Of a stretch of DNA of 7,703 nucleotides, positions 1 to 5,226 are shown in pieces (positions within the stretch are counted from its first letter, which is position 1; each line of letters starts with the position of its first letter). The translations under genes were made by a program, and so were the position numbers. This stretch comes from Gammaproteobacteria bacterium RIFCSPHIGHO2_12_FULL_37_14 (GTDB lineage: Bacteria; Pseudomonadota; Gammaproteobacteria; DSM-16500): positions 1 to 7,703 of the forward strand of contig MGXV01000022.1 in the NCBI GenBank assembly GCA_001801485.1, written 5' to 3'. The notes under the pieces are model-generated. The model was given only the letters and a program-made list of their open reading frames with translations, was not told where the DNA came from and searched no databases.

Positions 1-79
1 GGTCTACATTCGCCCACGTCATTGAGGAGGTTAGTAACAAGATGATGCCGCATGCTAATGTCCATTTAGGCATTTTCAA
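1..79 (-). CDS. N-terminus of an exported protein with signal peptide (partial)
   Basis: Only the first 26 codons or so lie in the window; the rest is beyond the left edge. Read on the minus strand, the peptide begins MKMPKW, continues with a hydrophobic core (ACGIILLLTSSM) and ends in TWA before NVD, a textbook Sec signal peptide with an A-x-A-like cleavage site after Ala. The protein is therefore probably periplasmic or secreted, but its function cannot be read. An AAGGAG Shine-Dalgarno sequence is present (plus-strand positions 89-94). The first ATG (71-73) is 15 bases from it, too far. The in-frame TTG two codons upstream (77-79) is 9 bases away, so TTG is the preferred start; the ATG is the alternative. 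A plus-strand open frame over the same bases (3-188) is rejected because it has no start and shows nothing protein-like. The gene diverges from the acetyltransferase gene. Confidence 0.7.
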   Translation of the reverse strand, partial: MKMPKWTLACGIILLLTSSMTWANVD

Positions 80-88
80 AAACAAAAA

Positions 89-94
89 CTCCTT
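89..94 (-). promoter_or_regulatory. Ribosome binding site that favours a TTG start
   Basis: AAGGAG on the minus strand is a near-perfect anti-16S match. It is 9 bases from the in-frame TTG at 77-79 and 15 bases from the first ATG at 71-73, which makes TTG the more likely initiation codon of the exported protein. Confidence 0.6.
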
Positions 95-319
95 ACAAGG
101 TAAGTTTGAAAAAAGCTGCAAACCAACCGCGAGGGTAAAGGCAAACTATCAGCAGCAATGCAATGATATAGCAAAACTTTCTTACTGAAAAGAGAATTAC
201 AAGCCGGATTGAATGTTAGTGTTGTCTCAGCAAGTAGGATAATTATTGATTTTTGCCCGAGTAAAAGTTATAACTGTTAAAATCTATTTATCCTACCCAT
301 AGACAACAGGGAACGTTGA
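95..319. other. Divergent intergenic region
   Basis: This stretch separates the exported-protein gene (minus) from the acetyltransferase gene (plus). A minus-strand extended -10-like element, TGCTATATC (plus positions 165-173), could serve the leftward gene, but no good -35 accompanies it. The rightward promoter is listed separately. No RNA gene, terminator or repeat was recognised. Confidence 0.5.
246..274 (+). promoter_or_regulatory. Sigma70-type promoter of the acetyltransferase gene
   Basis: TTGATT (246-251) and TATAAC (269-274) are separated by exactly 17 bases, matching 4 of 6 and 5 of 6 consensus positions. Transcription would begin around 281-283, giving a leader of about 38 bases before the ATG at 320. 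Confidence 0.6.
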
Positions 320-940
320 ATGGCACTTTCAAATCGATCTCATACAACACAAACTAATCAATTGCTCGCTATTGATAACCCATCTATTGCAACCTCGGAT
401 ATCCAGTACCGCTTTGCGGGCATGCAAGATATTCCAGCCATTTCAACCTTAATGATAAAGGCATACAAACAAACTTACTCAGTAACATTAAATTATTATA
501 CTGATGATGTGCTGGAAAAATTGTTTGGTAAAGAATTTCGCGATAAAACGCTTCCAGGCGAATTAAATGACATACAGTATCAATTCATTCTATGCGAAAA
601 AGATACTCAGCTAGCCGGCTATGCAAAATTAGAATTCAAAGAAAACGTTGTCTATTTGGATAAATTATATTTTTTAAATGAATATCAAGGAAAAGGATAT
701 GGTCAACAATTAATGAAAATATGCTACCAATCTGCCTATAATCATGGCTATAACGAGATGAAATTATTGGTATGGGACAAAAACGAAAAAGCAATAAATT
801 TTTATAAACGATCCGGTTTTAAAAAAGACAAAACAATACCATTCCTGCTTTTTGGTAATATACCAACTAACGAATCAAATCTTGAAATGACTTGCAAGGA
901 TATTACGCCTTATGTCAAGACCAGGTCGGCTAATAATTGA
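320..940 (+). CDS. GNAT-family N-acetyltransferase, PaiA-like
   Basis: A cytosolic acetyl-CoA-dependent N-acetyltransferase of 206 residues. The GNAT fold occupies about residues 29-195. The acetyl-CoA pyrophosphate loop is QGKGYG (123-128, matching Q/R-x-x-G-x-G/A) after the beta-strand VYLDKLYFL. The second conserved block, LLVWDKNEKAINFYKRSGF (149-167), is the motif B region with the usual Asn and Tyr. The order EYQGKGYG, VWDKN-AINFY-GF and a late LEM strand resembles PaiA-type polyamine acetyltransferases, but the acceptor cannot be read, so only the family is claimed. About 28 residues precede the domain. The start is supported by AGGGA (308-312) 7 bases upstream. It is probably a single-gene transcript: the next gene is convergent, ending 30 bases away, and no terminator hairpin is visible between them. 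Confidence 0.85.
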   Translation: MALSNRSHTTQTNQLLAIDNPSIATSDIQYRFAGMQDIPAISTLMIKAYKQTYSVTLNYYTDDVLEKLFGKEFRDKTLPGELNDIQYQFILCEKDTQLAGYAKLEFKENVVYLDKLYFLNEYQGKGYGQQLMKICYQSAYNHGYNEMKLLVWDKNEKAINFYKRSGFKKDKTIPFLLFGNIPTNESNLEMTCKDITPYVKTRSANN

Positions 941-970
941 ATGTGTCAATAGCTGTTAAGAAAGTTAACC

Positions 971-2920
971 CTAAACCAAAACCAGTAGTTTTTTAGTTTT
1001 ATTAGTTAATGGAAGCGGATCACTTGGCGCTGCAGGTGCGGTGCTTAATAAGCTTAATGCTATTTCTTCTTCACTGAGTTTTTCTTCTTTATTGTTATTT
1101 TCTTCTAGATTCGGAATGAAAAATGTACCTTCTTGAGTTTGAATAATTCGATTTCTAAATAGGCTAACACTTTTTAGATCGGGATAATGATTCGTAGTTT
1201 GCTCAGTGGAAATTGTAACATCTGATTCATTAGCTAAGTCAGCATAATGATGCGATGGCGTGATTGACGTTGGTGCCTTTTGACTGACTGCTGCCGGGGT
1301 GAATGCAGGGTTGATGACGCTATAAATATGCGGATAGGTAGTCGCCCATGCAGGTATTTCCTGTACCGTTAGGTTATCACTCGTTGTTTTAGTGATGGTT
1401 TTGGTAGTTATTTCTGTTGCTGGCAATTTTTCTGCTTGAAGTTTATTTAATGCTTGGTTGAGCAAGTTTAAGTTGCCACTTTTCAGACTTGGCTTTGCCC
1501 AGCCGCGTTGATACCATAGTATTTGACCAAGCGGATGGTCGCTGTTAAGAGCATTTTTTAAAACTAATTCTTTAGCTTCATTGTCTGGTAGTGTAAGCAA
1601 ATGTTGGCTAAGAATATCTTTGTAATTAAAAGCAATATCATGACAAGCTTCTTTTGAGAATGTCCCATGGCTTAAATTTTTAAATAAGATTTCAGCAATT
1701 TCTTTTTTGGTGAATATATTCTTTGAATTTTTCAATATATAGTGCAATTCATTTGCTTCGATAGGGCCTTTTAACGCAGAAACAAAGGCAATATATTGCT
1801 TAGTGATCTCCGCATTTTGACGACGTATGATTAAGTCAGCTAAAGCGGGGTTATTTCCTATTTTCAAAAATAATTGCTTAATAATATTATTTGATTGGCC
1901 TTTGAGTAATACTAACGTAGTAAATAATTTATCGATTGAGTGACTGTCAAGCTGATTAATAAAGAGATGGCATAGTGTGATACCATTATTGCGTTGGCAG
2001 CTGAGCAGTATTTTGGAAAAATCAGCTGATTTAAAATGCATATTGACTTGTGGATTCATTAAGTAATCATAGCAGTTTTGTAGGGTTTCTTTGTTACATA
2101 AATTACCTGAGAAGTAGTCTGTCAATGCCTTTAATCCTTTGCTCTCATTTGCAAAGCCAGACTCATTCAATCGATAGAAAAAATCTTTAATTTCTTTTGA
2201 ATCGTCATTACTTAATGTATGTTCGCGATCATCTAGTTTGATTAAATTGATTACTTCCGCTTTCGCTTCTCCAGTTAATAATGACACAAGTAAACATACA
2301 TATTGATTGATATGCTCCTTGTTTTTTTTCAGCACCATTCTATGTCCAGCTGTATTTCCACCCAGTGTGCGCTTTGCTAATATATCAACGAGTGTTTTAT
2401 GATTTAGTTTGTCTTTCAATTTAAAAAGTAAATCAAGATAGCTCTTTACAAATTCAGTAACATCTGTTGTTTCATCCCACCAAATTCTTGGCATAAGCGA
2501 ATGGGCCAAAGTACTGCCAAAGATAGTTGTTTTGCCGCTACTAAAATTGAATGAGGTGCTGTAGACCTCTTGTGCTTTTAAAATTGAGACAATATGTTTG
2601 GGATAATGTTCAGCCATCAATGTGAGTAAGTTGAAATAAGCATCCAGTGTATCTCTAGAGCCATAGCCCACTATGTGATGATTGAGTGTATAACCATCAC
2701 GAAAGTATTCAGGATCAGTTAAGCCTGTCAGTAATAATACTGTGAGTTGATCTATTGATTCGCATGCATTAAATGATGCTTTCAGATTGTCAGGATGTAA
2801 TGGGCCTTGCTGCTTAGTTAAGAGGGTGTTTTCATTTTTATCAGATAGCAACGCATCTGCCAGTTTGGTTGCTAGTTCTTTCCAATTATCTTGGCTGGTT
2901 TCTCGATTATTTAATGACAT
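971..2920 (-). CDS. Large effector-like protein with ankyrin-signature hexapeptides
   Basis: A 649-residue soluble protein with no signal peptide or membrane segment; the family was not recognised. Residues 1-490 look almost entirely alpha-helical. Four hexapeptides fit the ankyrin G-x-T-P-L-H signature with Pro and Leu altered: GYTLNH (76-81), GSTLAH (135-140), GNTAGH (188-193) and GITLCH (313-318), each followed by leucine-rich helices such as YFNLLTLMAEHYP. Residues 500-600 form a Thr/Pro/Ser-rich, probably disordered linker with four tyrosine motifs: YPHI (529), YSVI (533), YADL (559) and YPDL (579). The C-terminus has an acidic patch, EENNNKEEKLSEEE (606-619), like the E-block of Dot/Icm substrates, then a Pro-rich stretch and KKLLVLV. 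The start is set by AGGGG followed 4 bases later by ATG. A PmrA-like box upstream suggests effector co-regulation. A Dot/Icm effector role is inference; a structural or regulatory helical-repeat protein is the alternative. Confidence 0.75.
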   Translation of the reverse strand: MSLNNRETSQDNWKELATKLADALLSDKNENTLLTKQQGPLHPDNLKASFNACESIDQLTVLLLTGLTDPEYFRDGYTLNHHIVGYGSRDTLDAYFNLLTLMAEHYPKHIVSILKAQEVYSTSFNFSSGKTTIFGSTLAHSLMPRIWWDETTDVTEFVKSYLDLLFKLKDKLNHKTLVDILAKRTLGGNTAGHRMVLKKNKEHINQYVCLLVSLLTGEAKAEVINLIKLDDREHTLSNDDSKEIKDFFYRLNESGFANESKGLKALTDYFSGNLCNKETLQNCYDYLMNPQVNMHFKSADFSKILLSCQRNNGITLCHLFINQLDSHSIDKLFTTLVLLKGQSNNIIKQLFLKIGNNPALADLIIRRQNAEITKQYIAFVSALKGPIEANELHYILKNSKNIFTKKEIAEILFKNLSHGTFSKEACHDIAFNYKDILSQHLLTLPDNEAKELVLKNALNSDHPLGQILWYQRGWAKPSLKSGNLNLLNQALNKLQAEKLPATEITTKTITKTTSDNLTVQEIPAWATTYPHIYSVINPAFTPAAVSQKAPTSITPSHHYADLANESDVTISTEQTTNHYPDLKSVSLFRNRIIQTQEGTFFIPNLEENNNKEEKLSEEEIALSLLSTAPAAPSDPLPLTNKTKKLLVLV

Positions 2921-2964
2921 ATCACCCCTGGTTTAACTTACAAAAATCGCTGAATGAGAGAGAT

Positions 2965-2970
2965 AATATA
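2965..2970 (-). promoter_or_regulatory. Candidate -10 element of the 649-residue protein gene
   Basis: TATATT on the minus strand (5 of 6 to consensus; an overlapping TATTAT also fits) lies 16 bases downstream of the PmrA-like box. The box would thus take the place of a -35 element, as at PmrA-activated promoters. The leader would be about 35 bases. Confidence 0.45.
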
Positions 2971-2986
2971 CTAAGTGACTTACTGG

Positions 2987-3005
2987 ATTATTAACGGAAT
3001 CTTAA
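2987..3005 (-). promoter_or_regulatory. PmrA-like operator, leftward gene
   Basis: Read on the minus strand the site is TTAAGATT, then CCG, then TTAATAAT. Against the Legionella/Coxiella PmrA consensus cTTAATATT-N2-cTTAATATT, each eight-base half has 7 matches and the 11-base periodicity is exact; the leading C of both halves is G. It sits 66 bases upstream of the start codon and 16 bases before a -10-like TATATT. Activation by PmrA is inferred from this match only. Confidence 0.6.
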
Positions 3006-3100
3006 CATCAACGGATGACGAGTAGGAAAATAAATAATAATTGAATTCAATGCGTTGTAATTACTCACTGTCACTGTTCAGTTAACCTGCCACTTCGCTC

Positions 3101-3121
3101 AAGGCTTATGGGGTGAGCCTT
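3101..3121 (+). other. Hairpin abutting the rightward PmrA-like box
   Basis: AAGGCTTA and TGAGCCTT form an 8-bp stem (one G-U pair) around the loop TGGGG, followed by a T-rich stretch. It looks like a factor-independent terminator, yet no plus-strand gene lies upstream to be terminated. An alternative pairing, GCTCA (3097-3101) with TGAGC (3114-3118), competes with it. The last stem bases overlap the operator at 3120. Confidence 0.4.
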
Positions 3122-3138
3122 AATATTTTCTTAAGGAT
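3120..3138 (+). promoter_or_regulatory. PmrA-like operator, rightward gene
   Basis: The site reads TTAATATT, TTC, TTAAGGAT, with C directly before both halves. The first half is a perfect match to cTTAATATT and the second matches 6 of 9; the 11-base period is exact. It lies 45 bases upstream of the ATG at 3184. A good -10 is not obvious: GGATAC (3155-3160) or CATAAA (3160-3165) are the nearest candidates. Confidence 0.65.
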
Positions 3139-3173
3139 GGAATGTTAGTTTACCGGATACATAAATAAGTAAC

Positions 3174-3177
3174 GAGG
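3174..3177 (+). promoter_or_regulatory. Ribosome binding site that decides the start at 3184
   Basis: GAGG is 6 bases from the ATG at 3184. An in-frame TTG at 3178 directly touches the GAGG and cannot be used with it, so the protein begins MSYSRD, not two residues earlier. Confidence 0.7.
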
Positions 3178-3183
3178 TTGCAC

Positions 3184-4272
3184 ATGTCTTACAGCCGAGA
3201 TAAGTTAGATCAAAATAAAATAAAAACAGCCCCAGTGGACTCGACAAAAATAAGAATCGAGCAAGCAAATAATGCCGATTTACTAAATGTAGCACCAGAC
3301 ATAATTCGACATATAACGAATGACTATTTAGACGAAAAAAGTCATGCTCATCTTAATGCCGCTTCTTCATTTTTTTATCTTTCAGATGAAAATACTTTAA
3401 ATACCCGAAAGGCTATCATTAGCAAAGAATTATTAGATTATATTTTACGTGCAAACCTGAAAGCTGCTAAACAGATTTTACAGAAATTACCAAGATTAGC
3501 CTTTGAAGTTAGCACTATCACATTTAATGGCATCACATTAACAATATCTCCCTATCAATTAGCATTACGTCTTTGCGATTTTTCTCTTAAGCCAAACGGA
3601 CAAAAAGAAATGGTTGAAATGATTGAAGAGATCGCGCTTGATAGGAATTTACTCGCTATTCAATTTAAAGAAATATTCCCAGATAATTACAAATTATTAG
3701 AAGACGCAAGAATAAAGCTAGATTCAAAAGCACTGCACGATGTCTTTAACATACTTACGACTATAACAGATGAAACAGAGCAAAAGCGTGCATTAGTGCT
3801 ATTCCAAATGCATGTCCAAGTATCTTGCGCCACCCCAATAGGGAAATTATTTAATCATCAATTACTACTTGATGCGTATGAACTTTATAAGAAGCATTAC
3901 ATTTTAAATGTTAATACAGATAGGAATTTGCCAGCTAGCCAAGTTATTTTAACTATTATTAATTTTATGCCAGCTTGTTATGTACAAGCCATAGTAAATT
4001 CAAGATTCGGTGACTTTGATAAATTAGTTCGAATAAATGACAAATGGCAGCCTTATGAACAAGATCCACTGAGTACATTGATGTTTTTTTCGGATCGTAT
4101 CACAGGTCAATTAAAAATTCGTTATTTAAATCAGTCTGCTCTATCTTGCGTGGAACAAATATTAAACAACAAAGAGTTGGCGATTGAAAAGCGCATGCAA
4201 ACTTATGCACCAAGAGAAGATTTGCATGATCCAAATAAAAATAAATCGAGTAGTAACTGCTTGGTTCAATAA
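3184..4272 (+). CDS. F-box / ankyrin-like / CaaX protein, candidate Dot/Icm effector
   Basis: A 362-residue protein with three eukaryote-like parts. Residues 33-66 (LLNVAPDIIRHITNDYL, then a helix containing LNAASSFFYL) resemble an F-box, the segment that binds host Skp1 in SCF ubiquitin ligases. Residues 83-150 resemble degenerate ankyrin-type repeats common in Legionella and Coxiella effectors: LLDYILRANLKAAKQILQKL, then ITLTISPYQLALRL and KEMVEMIEEI. The last four residues, CLVQ (Cys359), form a CaaX box; Gln at the end favours farnesylation by host enzymes, which would anchor the protein in host membranes. Legionella AnkB has the same module order but is about half as long, so this is a parallel, not a proven orthologue. 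Residues 175-330 are helical and unrecognised. There is no signal peptide, as expected for a type IV substrate. A PmrA-like box 45 bases upstream supports effector regulation. Confidence 0.75.
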   Translation: MSYSRDKLDQNKIKTAPVDSTKIRIEQANNADLLNVAPDIIRHITNDYLDEKSHAHLNAASSFFYLSDENTLNTRKAIISKELLDYILRANLKAAKQILQKLPRLAFEVSTITFNGITLTISPYQLALRLCDFSLKPNGQKEMVEMIEEIALDRNLLAIQFKEIFPDNYKLLEDARIKLDSKALHDVFNILTTITDETEQKRALVLFQMHVQVSCATPIGKLFNHQLLLDAYELYKKHYILNVNTDRNLPASQVILTIINFMPACYVQAIVNSRFGDFDKLVRINDKWQPYEQDPLSTLMFFSDRITGQLKIRYLNQSALSCVEQILNNKELAIEKRMQTYAPREDLHDPNKNKSSSNCLVQ

Positions 4273-4330
4273 CTATTGAAGACACGTAACAAGCCACATT
4301 AAAAACATCGATCTTTAGCTTTAAACCATC

Positions 4331-4375
4331 GTGTGAGGCGGATTCTTGTGTAGAATTAGAATTCGTCTATCACAC
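4331..4375 (+). repeat. Imperfect inverted repeat / long hairpin
   Basis: GTGTGA (4331-4336) pairs with TCACAC (4370-4375). Inside it GGCGGATTC (4337-4345) pairs with GAATTCGTC (4359-4367), using two G-U pairs, with a 2-base bulge and a 13-base loop. Because of the G-U pairs the structure is better in plus-strand RNA. No T-run follows, so it is not a classic terminator, although it lies in the right place after the F-box/CaaX gene. It stands at the left border of the G+C-richer YCII segment. Confidence 0.5.
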
Positions 4376-4427
4376 ATTACAAGCTAAGCATGATTTAGTG
4401 CTGGGAAAATACTCCATTTCACGCCCC

Positions 4428-4805
4428 CTATTTCTTAATAGCGAGATCGTCCGCCTCAAAAATCTGACGGATCTCAATCACGTCGCCATCGTCGGCGGGG
4501 CAACGCTGCGCCCATTTCACCACTTCTTCTTTCGATTTCGCTTCCACTATCCAATAACCGCCCAACACTTCTTTGGCCTCGATTAAGGGCCCATCGATCA
4601 GGGTCGGTTTTCCTTTGGAAAAGGACACGCGCGCACCGGTCGTTACAGGATGAAGACCGTTGAGTGATTCGATCTTCAACGCCTTGGCCATTTGATCGTT
4701 AAACCGCCCCATCTCTTCCATTTTTTTCGGATCCGGCACAAAGCCCGGATCCACTTTCTTTTCGCCTTGGTAAACAGCAGGGATCATCAGCATCATGAAT
4801 TTCAT
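4428..4805 (-). CDS. YCII-related (DGPF) domain protein
   Basis: A 125-residue cytosolic protein of the YCII superfamily (ferredoxin-like alpha/beta fold), about full length for the family. It starts MKFMMLMIPA, as these proteins typically do. It carries the DGP motif at 71-73, followed by the characteristic ending IEAKEVLGGYWIVEAKSKEEVVKWAQRCP and a final strand DVIEIRQIF. His52 and Asp71 are present; a His-Asp pair is proposed as catalytic in YciI, but the biochemical role of this family is unknown. Relatives often sit next to ECF sigma factor genes; none is seen here. AAGGAG lies 7 bases before the ATG. The base composition (53% G+C in the sixty bases at 4621-4680) contrasts with the AT-rich neighbours and suggests acquisition from another genome. 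Confidence 0.88.
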   Translation of the reverse strand: MKFMMLMIPAVYQGEKKVDPGFVPDPKKMEEMGRFNDQMAKALKIESLNGLHPVTTGARVSFSKGKPTLIDGPLIEAKEVLGGYWIVEAKSKEEVVKWAQRCPADDGDVIEIRQIFEADDLAIKK

Positions 4806-4812
4806 GTTATTT

Positions 4813-4818
4813 CTCCTT
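4813..4818 (-). promoter_or_regulatory. Ribosome binding site of the YCII gene
   Basis: AAGGAG on the minus strand, 7 bases before the ATG, confirms the start MKFMML. No convincing promoter was found upstream of it. Confidence 0.75.
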
Positions 4819-4998
4819 ATTAATTTATAGGAATTTCAAAGCAGATCTTTTCATAAAAATACCCAAAAAATCCACTCTATTATCCAAACAATCACGGCAG
4901 TCTTTGTAACCCGCCATGTTCCCAATCCTAATCTTTGTTAGGCAGCATGATGATAATCACTGGCTAACCGTTGTCATCACCGTGAAACGGGGCTTGCA

Positions 4999-5020
4999 CG
5001 AATCCGTGTCCGAATCCGTG
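4999..5020 (+). repeat. Tandem direct repeat CGAATCCGTG
   Basis: Two identical 10-base copies at 4999-5008 and 5011-5020 with a 12-base period. The pair is bracketed by GGGGCTT at 4989-4995 and again at 5020-5026. CACG-AATC-CGTG (4997-5008) can also form a small hairpin. No function is evident. Confidence 0.6.
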
Positions 5021-5065
5021 GGGCTTTATAGACAACACCTGCCAGAAAAATTTAAGCTTTTAAAA

Positions 5066-5093
5066 TCTGGCGGCCTCCGCAAGGTATGACAGT
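5066..5093 (-). repeat. Possible fragment of a dispersed palindromic repeat
   Basis: On the minus strand the stretch reads TGTCATACC, then TTGCGGAGGCCGCCAGA. This resembles the family of short interspersed repeats of the form GTCATnCC-CGCG-AGGCGGG-ATCCAG that are scattered through many proteobacterial intergenic regions, with the second palindrome arm degraded. Recognition is by eye. Confidence 0.35.
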
Positions 5094-5147
5094 GGTAATG
5101 CTAATTTACAAGGAATTAACCAACTTATACAAACTAAAATGGTAAGG

Positions 5148-5176
5148 TTGAGCGGGGCAAGAATATCAGATATTAT
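5148..5176 (+). promoter_or_regulatory. Sigma70-type promoter of the F-box/RCC1 gene
   Basis: TTGAGC (5148-5153) and TATTAT (5171-5176) are spaced by 17 bases and match 4 of 6 and 5 of 6 consensus positions. The leader before the ATG at 5227 would be about 45 bases. Unlike the divergent pair, no PmrA-like box was found here. Confidence 0.55.
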
Positions 5177-5214
5177 GCCGGCTTACTGAAAGGATACAGT
5201 CGCATCACAAGATT

Positions 5215-5220
5215 AAGGAA
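5215..5220 (+). promoter_or_regulatory. Ribosome binding site of the F-box/RCC1 gene
   Basis: AAGGAA, 6 bases before the ATG at 5227, supports that start. Confidence 0.65.
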
Positions 5221-5226
5221 AATTCA

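Larger units (their letters stand above)
4819..5147. other. Intergenic region with short repeats and hairpins
   Basis: No gene is convincing over this stretch. It contains a CCTAA/TTAGG hairpin (4927-4942), a CCGTT/AACGG inverted repeat (4968-4990), two tandem CGAATCCGTG units (4999-5020) flanked by GGGGCTT copies, a GCCAGA/TCTGGC inverted repeat (5041-5071) and a GCGG-CCT-CCGC hairpin (5070-5080). The part from about 4905 to 5035 is richer in G+C than the effector genes. A 30-codon minus-strand frame ending at 4823 lacks a ribosome binding site. Confidence 0.45.

Noticed and set aside
3..188. Plus-strand open frame of 61 codons running in from the left edge
   Set aside because: It has no recognisable protein features and overlaps, antisense, a minus-strand start with a Shine-Dalgarno sequence and a textbook signal peptide, which is far better supported. 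An open run of this length is not rare in AT-rich DNA across six frames.
949..972. Possible bidirectional terminator between the acetyltransferase gene and the 649-residue protein gene (GTTAA-GAAAG-TTAAC)
   Set aside because: The stem is only 5 A+T-rich base pairs, with no adjoining T-run on either strand.
4100..4297. Minus-strand 65-codon frame across the end of the CaaX-protein gene
   Set aside because: It lies mostly antisense to the better supported coding frame, has no ribosome binding site and no family resemblance.
4398..4586. Plus-strand 62-codon frame over the YCII gene
   Set aside because: It is antisense to a gene with clear family motifs and lacks any ribosome binding site.
4823..4915. 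Minus-strand 30-codon frame beginning MAGYKDCRDC
   Set aside because: No ribosome binding site, no recognisable family, and it lies between the repeat cluster and the YCII ribosome binding site; too short to support.
5051..5068. Possible third PmrA-like box upstream of the F-box/RCC1 gene (TTAAGCTTTTAAAATC)
   Set aside because: The two TTAA cores are 8 bases apart instead of 11, and the site is too far from the -10 element; it is just AT-rich sequence around an AAGCTT palindrome.
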